Shown in pieces: positions 46,817-55,721 of a DNA stretch of 64,000 bases. The number at the start of each line of letters is the position of its first letter. Position 1 is the first letter of the stretch. Below the pieces are notes generated by a model, which was not told where the DNA came from, did no database searches, and saw only the letters and a list, made by a program, of their open reading frames with translations. Source of the DNA: Parasphingorhabdus halotolerans (GTDB lineage Bacteria; Pseudomonadota; Alphaproteobacteria; Sphingomonadales; Sphingomonadaceae); NCBI RefSeq assembly GCF_012516475.1, contig NZ_CP051217.1:992001-1056000 (forward strand), in the 5' to 3' direction. Made by a program: the position numbers and the translations under genes.

Positions 46817-49800
46817 TTAGAAGCCGACTTTGGCACCAAAACGGAATATCCGGCCAAAGGGGTTACCAATGAACGGATCATAGCTGACCTCAAGCCGTGC
46901 CGCAGATGGATCCTCATCCGTGAAATTCTCGACCGAGAATTGCAGTTGCACATCGACCGCGCTTATTGGCAAGTTGTAGGTCGCATGGAAATCATGCTGG
47001 GTATAGCTTGAGACTTCCCGGCCAAAGCTCGTCGGGCCAAAGCTTGTAGTCGCACAAGCGGCCAGTCCGACACACCGATCATCGGTAACACCATCAACAT
47101 ATTTGAACCCGTAACGCAGGTTCAAACCACTGAAATTATAGTTGACATAGGCATTGCCTCGCCATTTCGAAATCGTACCCGGGTCACGGAAGTAGTTGGT
47201 GAAACCGTCTGCACTATAGCCCGGTTGAACCACAACCCCGCGCAGCACGAAATCCTCGAAATCAAACTTCAGGACGTGCGATGCATTGCCACCGATCGAG
47301 AAGACGCCAGGACCGACTTCGGTGGTGAAATCGAGCGCGAAATCAAGGCCGCTGGTTTTTGCACCCGGCCCATTGACCCAGTCCGTGCGAACGCGTGAAA
47401 TATCAAGGCCATTCGTTACACCCTGGGTACAAACACCACCTTGGAACGTAATCAGATCAATAAAAACGTTCGAACAATCGGCGAATCGGTTAGATGTGCT
47501 GCCTGGGACCAATCCTCCGCTTATAGCACCAGAGGCAATCGCCTGAGCCGGAGTGGTCGTAATCCGACCGTTAAAGTCATAGGTCCAGTAATCGACCGAA
47601 AAGGTAAACCCGCCGTAATCGAGCACCGCTCCGATATTATAAGTCAAAGCGTCTTCTGGCCCCAAGGTAGTGGGATTGCCAAAAATATCGACAGACTTAA
47701 AGTTGTTGCCAGCGGCTTGGATGCCCGCGAGGCTTGTTACCGCATTCGGTGAGACCTGGGTGGCCAAAGGTCCGGCAAATGTTGTCCCGATTGAACCACG
47801 CAGCACCAGCCAGTCGGTTGGTTCCCAGCGGATTGCGCCTTTGGGATTGATAGTAGAACCGACTGATCCGCCATAGTCTTCAAACCGGATTGCGCCATTG
47901 ATCTCAAGCGTGTCGCTGATCGGGACGTTAACTTCGGCAAACAGCGCCTTGACGTTCTGACCAACTCTAGTGGGTCTTGTTCCGCCAAGGAAGATGAACG
48001 AACCAACGCCATCGGTCGAAGTGCCTGCGCAACTTAGATCACCTTCAATAAAGCAGGGATTGAAGCGAAGATCGGGCTCGCGATTGAGCGAACGGCTGGA
48101 AAAATCATTCTCGCGATATTGTCCACCAAATGCATAACCAATCGGACCGCCACCAAAATCGATGCCAAGCTCGCCAGAGAAGATCAGATCAATCACTGTC
48201 TGCTCTTCGACCTGGTGGGTGCCGTTGGGCACTTGTATCCAGGAAAATAGCGCGGGATCATTCTCGTTACCCGGAATATAGGCGGGGTTGGCAAGGTTAA
48301 ACGGGAGGTTGGATGGAGCGCTATTAATAAACGGATTGAAATAGCCGCAATTGCCTACGCCCGCAGTGCCCGTAGCCCTGACACAATTGGGTCCGCCAAA
48401 GCCTTCCAGTGCAGCTTGCAAACGTGAACCAATAACATCCGGGGCGAAAGCATCACGTTCCGAACGCCACCAGGTCGTATAGAGTTGCGCGCGGAAGTTG
48501 TCGGAGAAATCTTTCTCAAACCCGCCTGAAAAACGCCATGCTTCGTTCTTTGCACTACCTCGACCAGCGCCGCGCTCGGTATCCCGAGGATTACCGCCCA
48601 AAGCGACTGGCCGTGTCAAAATGATCGTTGCATAAGTGCCATTGTTTGCCGCCAGGGTGCCAGGAGTGAAAGGATCTGCGATGCCCCCTGCAAGTCCCGA
48701 CTGCTGTATGAATCCGCGATACCCCGGGTTGGACGATGGAACAAAAAACTGGTTGGCGCTTCCTGATCCCAATGGGCCCTGGGTTGCGGGGAAGCTTGGT
48801 GAATAAGCAAGAGATTCCAGATCGGTGCGCGAATAGAGCCCTTCAGCATGGAAACGGAATGTGTCGCTCAACTCCACATCAGCCTGAATATAGCCCTGAT
48901 AGCGATCTTCTTCTTCGATCAGGTTATCGAATGGAACAAAGGAAAACCGGCAAATTGGGAAGCCGATGCTATCGACAACGCCGCTCAACGCCTGGCAAGC
49001 ACCGACGGAGGAACCGTCAAGGCCAATCCCGATCGTTGTTCCGGCACGGCCTTGCGAAATATTTCCCAGTCGCGGCGTGTACGTCGCCGGATTGCCGACC
49101 GCTGACCAGCCTGACGGGTTTACTTCATAAGGAACCAGCGTAAAATCACGGTCTTTCGTGCCCAGTTCGGAGCGATGTTGCCAACCGAAACCGGCGAGAA
49201 TATTGGCATTCCCGAAATTTTTGCCAACCACGATTGAGCTCGTCCAGTTGCCATCAGAACCCTTGATTGACTCGTAATCGCCCTGCATTTCAACGCCTTC
49301 AAAACCCTTTTTGGTAATGAAGTTGGCAACCCCGGCAATCGCATCAGACCCGTAGGTCGCCGCTGCGCCGTCTTTTAGAAGTTCAATTCGGTCAACCGCA
49401 AAAAACGGAACGAGATTAGTGTCTACAAATCCGTCGCCTGGCGCTGAAATTGCGCGCCTTCCGTTAAACAGTACCAGCGTCCGTGTAGGGCCAAGGCCAC
49501 GCAAGTTGATCGAGCCATTGCCCTGAAAACCCTGACTCGCGGTTGAGAACTGGTTTGAATCGCCAAGCACTGCGCCTACTGAAGGCAGGCTTTTAATGAA
49601 TTCCAGCGGTGAAGACACACCGCTTTGTGCTAGATCCTCGGACGAGAACACATCAACAGGAACTGCGGCATCTTCCGGTGTACCGCGGATGAAACTGCCG
49701 GTAACGACGATGATATTTTCTTGCTCATCCGCTTCCTGCGCGTCCTGTGCGTGCGCCAGACCGGGCATCAACGATGCTGACAAGATCAATGCGCTCAAGG

Positions 49801-49831
49801 CGCTCGTATTGCGTAAAACGGATTTTTTCAT
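46817..49831 (-). CDS. Large TonB-dependent receptor
   Basis: A 1004-residue outer membrane transporter. The ATG at 49831 gives a typical signal peptide (MKKSVLRNTSALSALILSAS, cut after LAHA); an upstream ATG at 49915 would add 28 hydrophilic residues. The mature start carries a TonB-box-like ENIIVVTGS, then the plug (FIKSLPSVGAVLGD, SINLRGLGPTRTLVLFNGRR, LKDGAAATYGSDAIAGVANF), and the barrel ends RIFRFGAKVGF. This large, Gly/Asn-rich subtype is numerous in sphingomonads and is often linked to oligosaccharide, steroid or aromatic substrates; the neighbouring monooxygenase-esterase makes a shared substrate possible but unproven. Confidence 0.93.
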   Translation of the reverse strand: MKKSVLRNTSALSALILSASLMPGLAHAQDAQEADEQENIIVVTGSFIRGTPEDAAVPVDVFSSEDLAQSGVSSPLEFIKSLPSVGAVLGDSNQFSTASQGFQGNGSINLRGLGPTRTLVLFNGRRAISAPGDGFVDTNLVPFFAVDRIELLKDGAAATYGSDAIAGVANFITKKGFEGVEMQGDYESIKGSDGNWTSSIVVGKNFGNANILAGFGWQHRSELGTKDRDFTLVPYEVNPSGWSAVGNPATYTPRLGNISQGRAGTTIGIGLDGSSVGACQALSGVVDSIGFPICRFSFVPFDNLIEEEDRYQGYIQADVELSDTFRFHAEGLYSRTDLESLAYSPSFPATQGPLGSGSANQFFVPSSNPGYRGFIQQSGLAGGIADPFTPGTLAANNGTYATIILTRPVALGGNPRDTERGAGRGSAKNEAWRFSGGFEKDFSDNFRAQLYTTWWRSERDAFAPDVIGSRLQAALEGFGGPNCVRATGTAGVGNCGYFNPFINSAPSNLPFNLANPAYIPGNENDPALFSWIQVPNGTHQVEEQTVIDLIFSGELGIDFGGGPIGYAFGGQYRENDFSSRSLNREPDLRFNPCFIEGDLSCAGTSTDGVGSFIFLGGTRPTRVGQNVKALFAEVNVPISDTLEINGAIRFEDYGGSVGSTINPKGAIRWEPTDWLVLRGSIGTTFAGPLATQVSPNAVTSLAGIQAAGNNFKSVDIFGNPTTLGPEDALTYNIGAVLDYGGFTFSVDYWTYDFNGRITTTPAQAIASGAISGGLVPGSTSNRFADCSNVFIDLITFQGGVCTQGVTNGLDISRVRTDWVNGPGAKTSGLDFALDFTTEVGPGVFSIGGNASHVLKFDFEDFVLRGVVVQPGYSADGFTNYFRDPGTISKWRGNAYVNYNFSGLNLRYGFKYVDGVTDDRCVGLAACATTSFGPTSFGREVSSYTQHDFHATYNLPISAVDVQLQFSVENFTDEDPSAARLEVSYDPFIGNPFGRIFRFGAKVGF

Positions 49832-49992
49832 CCTCGTCCTCTCCTGTTGTATTAGCCTCATTTTCCTGGGGGATCGGGCTATTTTTTTTAGTATGCGAAG
49901 GTTGCGCCGAAACATGTTCGATAGTCAAGAAACTTTATGCACAACGGAAGCAATATTTGCCTGCAATAATTAGGTCATTTTGCGTCGTTCAG

Positions 49993-50766
49993 TTATTTCC
50001 TTTCCGATGGAGGGTGCTGGGTGACGGGCGGCAGATTGCCGATCATCCCGTCTGGTCGGGCAGCCGCAAGCATTCTTTTATACGCCGGACGGGCTTCAAT
50101 TTTCACTTTCCACGCCGCAATATTCGGGAATTTTTCCTTGTCCACGAGGTTGAGCCCGGTCGCCACATTGAGTGGGAAAAGCATCATGATGTCCGCCGCA
50201 GAAAATTCGGCACCGCCAAACCACGGGTGTTTTGCAAGATAGTTTTCAGAATATTGCACAACCGCTTCGCTATCGACGAACCTCGATCGCTCTGTCGGCG
50301 GGTTGGTTCTCCATGCCCGGTAATCGCTGAACAATCGGGCAGCGAGCGAGCCTTCTGCGTAGTGCATCCACATAACGTGCTCGGGATAAAATTCGCTGTC
50401 GCGCGCAGGAGCCAGTTTGCCAGGCGCGTAACGGGTCAGGATCGTATCGATGATCGCGCCCGATTCTACCAATATATGGTCATCGATCACAACCGTTGGG
50501 ACCATCGCCATTTCATGACCGAGGCCGCGTACCTTGGCCATGGATGCCATTAAATCGCCACGCACATATTCAAGCTTGTAGGGCATTTCCAGTTCTTCCA
50601 TCAGCCAGACAATGCGTTCAGAGCGTCGTCCTTCGAGGTGGTAAATCGTCAAATCCGGCATTGGCATCGCTTCCATTTGTGTGGTTTTTGACTCGGCCTG
50701 TGCCATTTGCGGCGCGCCAATTGCGGCGGCTATAAGCATAAGTCCTGCGGCGGATTGGCGAAGCAT
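49993..50766 (-). CDS. Glutathione S-transferase-like protein with signal peptide
   Basis: A 257-residue protein with a GST fold: thioredoxin-like N-domain (DLTIYHLEGRRSERIVWLME, MVPTVVIDD with cis-Pro, ESGAIIDTI) and helical C-domain (NYLAKHPWFGGAEFSAADIM, FPNIAAWKVKIEARPAYKRM). It is preceded by a Sec-type signal peptide (LIAAAIGAPQMAQA, cut near residue 24), so it would act outside the cytoplasm, where glutathione is scarce. An internal ATG near residue 36 would give an ordinary cytosolic GST. The gene lies upstream of the TonB receptor on the same strand. Confidence 0.85.
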   Translation of the reverse strand: MLRQSAAGLMLIAAAIGAPQMAQAESKTTQMEAMPMPDLTIYHLEGRRSERIVWLMEELEMPYKLEYVRGDLMASMAKVRGLGHEMAMVPTVVIDDHILVESGAIIDTILTRYAPGKLAPARDSEFYPEHVMWMHYAEGSLAARLFSDYRAWRTNPPTERSRFVDSEAVVQYSENYLAKHPWFGGAEFSAADIMMLFPLNVATGLNLVDKEKFPNIAAWKVKIEARPAYKRMLAAARPDGMIGNLPPVTQHPPSERK

Positions 50767-50933
50767 AATATATCCTCCCTTTAATTAAGCTCCATAGATT
50801 TATGTAAGCTTTGACGATCTCGAAAATCGTTCAAGACAAGCAAACTGTCGGATTTTACACTGCGGCGCAATGAATTTTTTTTCTGAAGTAGACCGCCCCG
50901 CCCATCGGCATTTCGAAAATGCATGGCCTGCAC

Positions 50934-51404
50934 TCAAATCTCCCGCGACAATTGCGCTTTGACCTGACGGATCGGTATCGAACTTTCAATAGAGGCGACG
51001 CCGGGAATTTTAGTGAGCTTGCCCGTCAGAAAAGATTCATAACCAGCCAGATCCGCTACTGCGATCCGCATAAGATAGTCTCTATTCCCGGTCATCAGCC
51101 AGCAATTGACGACCTCCGGGTATTGTTCGATCGCATGTTCAAAAGCTTGCAAAGCATCATCGACCTGTTTGTCCAATTGTACGGAAACGAAAACAGAAAA
51201 CCCGTAACCGATGGCGGACTCGTTCAGTTGGGCATGATAGTCCAATATGAAACCGTCAGCTTCCAGACGTCTGACACGTCTGGCGCACGGCGTCGGACTC
51301 AACCCAACCGTATCACTCAGTTCCAACATCGATAGTCGTGCATTGCCTTGCAACGCACGCAGAATCGACCTGTCGATATCATCAAAATTGGATTTATCCA
51401 TCAT
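50934..51404 (-). CDS. Lrp/AsnC-family regulator
   Basis: A 156-residue transcriptional regulator. An N-terminal helix-turn-helix (DDIDRSILRALQGNARLSML, then ELSDTVGLSPTPCARRVRRLE) is followed by the RAM ligand-binding domain (VNCWLMTGNRDYLMRIAVADLAGYE). The ATG at 51404 is preferred over the upstream open frame because it gives the family start. It is divergent from the dehydrogenase E1 gene with 126 nt between starts, an arrangement like mdeR-mdeAB of Pseudomonas putida, so it probably controls that gene in response to an amino acid or keto acid. Confidence 0.92.
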   Translation of the reverse strand: MMDKSNFDDIDRSILRALQGNARLSMLELSDTVGLSPTPCARRVRRLEADGFILDYHAQLNESAIGYGFSVFVSVQLDKQVDDALQAFEHAIEQYPEVVNCWLMTGNRDYLMRIAVADLAGYESFLTGKLTKIPGVASIESSIPIRQVKAQLSREI

Positions 51405-51439
51405 GTTTCTTTCAATATTAGTGATAATCACCAATTTAT

Positions 51440-51471
51440 CAGCAGAAATTGCTATAATTTGCAATTCAAAT
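51440..51471. promoter_or_regulatory. Candidate Lrp-type operator
   Basis: In the divergent promoter, CAGCAGAAATTGCTA (51440-51454) matches 12 of 15 positions of the E. coli Lrp consensus as I recall it (YAGHAWATTWTDCTR), and ATTTG-N5-CAAAT (51457-51471) is a second perfect short palindrome. Confidence 0.5.
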
Positions 51472-51529
51472 CCGGTTGATTTGGTTTATATATCTCGATC
51501 GGATTAATACGAACAAATGAGATAGAGCT

Positions 51530-53932
51530 ATGCAAGATCAGCAACTGGATGCGCTGAGGATATTGGAAAAGCGAATTTTGTGGCTTGCGTCATGGACGAT
51601 ACACAATGCCAACCATTTGCGGGACAAAGGCGATTCCGATGTTAAAGTAGGCGGTCATCAGGCCTCGTCTGCATCCATCGCAACGATCATGACAGCGCTT
51701 TATTTCACCAGCCTGAAATCGGAAGACCGTGTGGCGGTAAAACCTCATGCATCGCCGATATTCCATGCCATTCAATATCTGTCAGGCCAACAAACATTGG
51801 AAAAGCTTGAGAATTTTCGTGGTTTTGGTGGTGCGCAAAGCTATCCGTCACGGACCAAGGATATTGACGATGTCGACTTCTCCACCGGTTCGGTTGGCCT
51901 TGGAGTAGCGCAAACGCTCTTTTCTTCGCTAGTTCAGGATTATGTGACGCATCGCGGGATGATGGACGATCGTCCTGACGGCCGGATGGTCGCTCTCATT
52001 GGCGACGCGGAAATGGACGAGGGCAATATATACGAGGCTCTGTTTGAAGGTTGGAAGCATAATCTGCGCAATTGCTGGTGGATTGTGGACTACAATCGCC
52101 AATCACTGGATGCGGTTGTCCATGAAGGCCTGTTCCAGAAGTTTGAAGATATGTTCCGCAGCTTTGGCTGGGACGTCGTGACGCTTCGACACGGGCAATT
52201 TCAGGAACAGGTTTTTGCGAGGTCCGGCGGGGAAGCATTGCGCGAATGGATAGAGCAATGTCCGAACCAGCTTTACTCCGCGTTGATATTTCAGGGCGCA
52301 TCTGCATGGCGCGAGCGACTGAACAAGGATTTTTGCGACAACGCCGAGGTGCTGACAATATTGTCCGAACTGGACGACGCCGCACTGGAAAAATTCATGG
52401 GCAATCTAGGCGGCCACGACCTGCCCTCGCTGGCTGAAGCTTTTGAAGCAGCCTCGCAGCATGATCGCCCCACCTTATTCATTTGTTACACGATCAAGGG
52501 CCGCGGCTTGCCGCTGGCGGGCCATAAAGACAATCACGCCGGATTGATGACGCCCAAACAGATTAATGTTTTGCGGCAGCAATTAGGCGTCCGAGAAGGA
52601 CATGAATGGGACAAATGGGAGGGCGTGGAAGCGCATCAACAAAACCTTGAAAGCATCATTCAAAATAGCGCCTTCTTTGCCAAAGGCACGCGCCGTTTGA
52701 CGGCCCCCAAGGTTCCGCTGCCAGACGCTTTGCCGTCGCCGGAAGGCAAGGGCAAGCCGCTCTCCACGCAAATGGCATTCGGCCATATTATGAATGATAT
52801 TGGCAAGGACGATAGTGCACTAGCAGACCGCATCGTCACCACATCCCCGGATGTGACTGTTTCCACCAATCTGGGAGGCTGGGTCAATCGCCGCGGCATA
52901 TTTTCCAGAAACAAGGTCAAAGATACTTTCCGCGACCAGAAAATTCCTTCGACGTTTAAATGGGGTTCGTCGCCTACCGGTCAGCATCTGGAACTCGGGA
53001 TCGCGGAGTCGAACCTGTTCATTCTGCTGTCCGCGCTCGGACTATCACATACCATAAACGGAGAACGCCTTTTGCCTGTCGGCACCGTCTATGACCCGTT
53101 TATTTACCGCGCTGCCGATCAGATGAACTATGCCTGTTATCAGGATGCCCGCTTCATGCTGGTCGCAACGCCATCAGGCGTCAGTCTCGCGCCCGAAGGC
53201 GGCGCGCATCAATCCATCGGCACACCGTTGGTTGGTATGGCGCAGGACCGGATGGCCTATTTTGAACCCGCCTTTGCCGATGAGTTGGCGGTCATCATGC
53301 GCTTTGGTTTTGAATTCATGCAGAACGAGGAGCCCGCGCGTAACGCTACAGCAAATTGCCTTAATGATGAAACGGGAGGCTCCATCTATCTGCGGCTCTC
53401 AACCCGCCCGATTGAACAAATCGAGCGCAAAATGACACCGGAGTTACGGTCTGACATTATCGACGGCGGCTATTGGCTTCGGGAACCGGGACCGAATGCC
53501 GAGGTGATCATTGCCTATACCGGCACTTTGGCACCCGAAGCGATACAGGCAGTCGGCATGATGGGCGAAGATGTCCGCGACATTGGCCTATTAGCGATCA
53601 CATCCGCAGATCGTCTGCTGGCCGGTTTTTCAGCCGCGCAAAAACGCCGTCAGAATGGAGATTTCGGCGCGCAATCTCATGTTGAGAGGCTTTTCGGCAC
53701 TCTCAATCCAGGCGCGGCCATTGTCACCGTTTGTGATGCCCATCCGGCAACCTTGGCTTGGCTGGGATCGGTTAATGGCAATAAGTCGCGGTCGCTTGGC
53801 GTTGAGAAATTTGGGCAAACGGGCTCTATTGGCGAGCTTTACGGCCACTATGGAATCGACGCTGCCGGAATTATGCAAGCAGCGCAGGAACTGGCGTTAA
53901 GGCGACCGTTAAGATTTGTCCGTACGGTTTAA
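51530..53932 (+). CDS. Homodimeric 2-oxo acid dehydrogenase E1 (MdeB/AceE-like)
   Basis: An 800-residue thiamine-diphosphate enzyme related to the homodimeric E1 of pyruvate dehydrogenase. The opening ANHLRDKGDSDVKVGGHQAS, PHASPIFHAIQYL, the TPP-Mg motif GDAEMDEGNIYEA and VDYNRQSLD are characteristic. At 800 residues it is shorter than AceE (about 890) and resembles MdeB, the alpha-ketobutyrate dehydrogenase E1 encoded with methionine gamma-lyase and controlled by the Lrp-like MdeR in P. putida. Here the Lrp gene is divergent, but no mdeA, E2 or E3 gene is near. The substrate is therefore inferred. Confidence 0.88.
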   Translation: MQDQQLDALRILEKRILWLASWTIHNANHLRDKGDSDVKVGGHQASSASIATIMTALYFTSLKSEDRVAVKPHASPIFHAIQYLSGQQTLEKLENFRGFGGAQSYPSRTKDIDDVDFSTGSVGLGVAQTLFSSLVQDYVTHRGMMDDRPDGRMVALIGDAEMDEGNIYEALFEGWKHNLRNCWWIVDYNRQSLDAVVHEGLFQKFEDMFRSFGWDVVTLRHGQFQEQVFARSGGEALREWIEQCPNQLYSALIFQGASAWRERLNKDFCDNAEVLTILSELDDAALEKFMGNLGGHDLPSLAEAFEAASQHDRPTLFICYTIKGRGLPLAGHKDNHAGLMTPKQINVLRQQLGVREGHEWDKWEGVEAHQQNLESIIQNSAFFAKGTRRLTAPKVPLPDALPSPEGKGKPLSTQMAFGHIMNDIGKDDSALADRIVTTSPDVTVSTNLGGWVNRRGIFSRNKVKDTFRDQKIPSTFKWGSSPTGQHLELGIAESNLFILLSALGLSHTINGERLLPVGTVYDPFIYRAADQMNYACYQDARFMLVATPSGVSLAPEGGAHQSIGTPLVGMAQDRMAYFEPAFADELAVIMRFGFEFMQNEEPARNATANCLNDETGGSIYLRLSTRPIEQIERKMTPELRSDIIDGGYWLREPGPNAEVIIAYTGTLAPEAIQAVGMMGEDVRDIGLLAITSADRLLAGFSAAQKRRQNGDFGAQSHVERLFGTLNPGAAIVTVCDAHPATLAWLGSVNGNKSRSLGVEKFGQTGSIGELYGHYGIDAAGIMQAAQELALRRPLRFVRTV

Positions 53933-54011
53933 CAAGAGCTTAGCTGGCTAAAGTTACCAACAGCAACCAGCATGGGGTTATTTTAACCAATTCCATATAT
54001 TCAAACCGCTT

Positions 54012-54863
54012 ATGCGCGTTTTGCTTGCCTATAATAAATTTGCCGGAGGGTTTCGTCCCAAGCTGTTGAATGCGCTGCAAATGCAGTTAGCAAAACGCGG
54101 TCATTTGGTATTTTCAGTGGGAACCCGGGACAAGGAATTTTCCGAAGAGCTAAGTCGCTGCGATCATGTCTGTGTGTTGGGTGGCGACGGAACTTTGCGT
54201 GACAGCATAAACCTCGCCCGATCTTTCAACGTATCGCCTAGTTTCAGTATATTGCCTTTGGGCACCATCAATCTAGTTGCGCGCGAGCGCGAATATGAAA
54301 AAAATGCGGAAATAATGGCCACACGGATTGCTTCTCTTGCAGATCCGGTTAGTCACTATACCGCCAAAATGAATGATGACGCTTTCGTCGCCTGTCTTTC
54401 CATTGGGCCAGATAGCTATAGCGTTGCGCGCGTTACACAAAAATCAAAAGACAAGTGGGGGCGACTCGCCTATCTTTTCGCATTTGTTCAGCAACTCATG
54501 GACTGGAAAAGAATGGAGTTATCCGTCAAAATTGATGGAGAAACCGTCCGTGCCGAAGCCATTTATGTGCTGAAAAGCAAGTATTTCGCTGGACCTTGGA
54601 GCTTGTGCCGCCAAGCGGATATTACGCTGCCGCAATTCTCTGTCATTTTGCTTCCCAAAGCACGTCGTCGTGATTTTATCAGGTTGATTGCAAGCGCCAT
54701 CATAAGCCCGCGCTTCCAGTCAGCGAAATGGACGCAACTAACCTGCAACGATCTGCATATTTCGGCATTAACCGGAACGCCTGTTCAAGCCGATGGGGAT
54801 ATTGCTGGCACCTTGCCAATGAGAGTACAAATCGCACCCGAACCGCTGCGCTTTACATCGTAA
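54012..54863 (+). CDS. Diacylglycerol/lipid kinase-like protein
   Basis: A 283-residue protein with the catalytic domain of the diacylglycerol kinase/YegS family. The ATP-binding core LGGDGTLRDSINL (about residues 55-67), the following SILPLGTINLVARE and the C-terminal QADGD are present; the N-terminal NPxxG motif is altered to YNKFAGG. Family members phosphorylate diacylglycerol, sphingoid bases or related lipids, and sphingomonads use sphingolipids in place of LPS, so a sphingolipid substrate is possible. The gene stands alone between the E1 gene and the crotonase gene. Confidence 0.85.
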   Translation: MRVLLAYNKFAGGFRPKLLNALQMQLAKRGHLVFSVGTRDKEFSEELSRCDHVCVLGGDGTLRDSINLARSFNVSPSFSILPLGTINLVAREREYEKNAEIMATRIASLADPVSHYTAKMNDDAFVACLSIGPDSYSVARVTQKSKDKWGRLAYLFAFVQQLMDWKRMELSVKIDGETVRAEAIYVLKSKYFAGPWSLCRQADITLPQFSVILLPKARRRDFIRLIASAIISPRFQSAKWTQLTCNDLHISALTGTPVQADGDIAGTLPMRVQIAPEPLRFTS

Positions 54864-54928
54864 CTCAGGATATCCAGACCTATTATCGGGCGTGTTGCAG
54901 TCTTGCTCTAACCTGTCCGCCTGAACTT

Positions 54929-55678
54929 TTAGCCGCTGTTCTTTTTTCCGGTAAAAGCCATAATCCGTTCCTGCATATCGGGTCCAACCCCTTCATTTTC
55001 CAGAACTTCCCATTGCAGGCCAGCATCCAGCGGGTTCCCGTCCGTCGCCTCAAGCAAGTGCTTGTTGGCCGCGTGGGAGAATGAGGAATTGGTGGTAATT
55101 TTGGTAGCCAGCGCTTCGATCTCGGTATCGAAGCTATCCAACGGCACCACATATTCCGCCAGCCCAATACGCACCGCTTCGTCCGCGCCAATCATATCAG
55201 CGGTAAACATAAGCCGTTTGGCAGTCGCAATGCCCACGCGGCGCGGCAGGCGTTGACTCATGCCCCATATAGGTGTCAGCGCCCATTTTGCATGGGTGTC
55301 GCCAAACCGCGCATTGTCAGCTGCGATGATGAAATCAGCAGCCAGCGCCACTTCGAGCGCGCCGGTATAGCAATGCCCATGGACCGCAGCGATAACCGGC
55401 TTGGAAAGTTTCTCCATCATCCGCAGCGTTTCGCTGTGCCAGCCGCGCGAAGGCACCGCCTCTCCTTCCGCAATATCGGCCAGATCGTGGCCAGCGGAAA
55501 AACACTTGCCCGCTCCGCGCAGGACAACACATTTTATTTCATCATCCTTTGCGATATCCGAAACGTGACTCCTCAATTCCCGGAACATACCGACCGTGAG
55601 CGAATTTAGTTTATCCGGGCGATTAAGCGTGAGCAGCGCTATCCCATCATTGTCTTCACGCAATACGAGGTCAGTCAT
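54929..55678 (-). CDS. Crotonase-family enoyl-CoA hydratase/isomerase-like protein
   Basis: A 249-residue crotonase-fold enzyme acting on a CoA thioester. The N-terminal LTLNRPDKLNSL, the oxyanion-hole AGKCFSAGHDL and HGHCYTGALEVALAADFIIA are clear. Of the two hydratase glutamates, the first (GALEVAL) is present, but the second, in F-G-x-P-E, is replaced by His in FGDTHAKWAL, so it may be an isomerase, hydrolase or another crotonase activity. It follows the FAD monooxygenase gene on the same strand after 43 nt, suggesting a shared aromatic or fatty acid pathway. Confidence 0.88.
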   Translation of the reverse strand: MTDLVLREDNDGIALLTLNRPDKLNSLTVGMFRELRSHVSDIAKDDEIKCVVLRGAGKCFSAGHDLADIAEGEAVPSRGWHSETLRMMEKLSKPVIAAVHGHCYTGALEVALAADFIIAADNARFGDTHAKWALTPIWGMSQRLPRRVGIATAKRLMFTADMIGADEAVRIGLAEYVVPLDSFDTEIEALATKITTNSSFSHAANKHLLEATDGNPLDAGLQWEVLENEGVGPDMQERIMAFTGKKNSG

Positions 55679-55721
55679 TATCTATTCTCCACCAAAAAAT
55701 CTCTATCCATCGTTATTTCGA

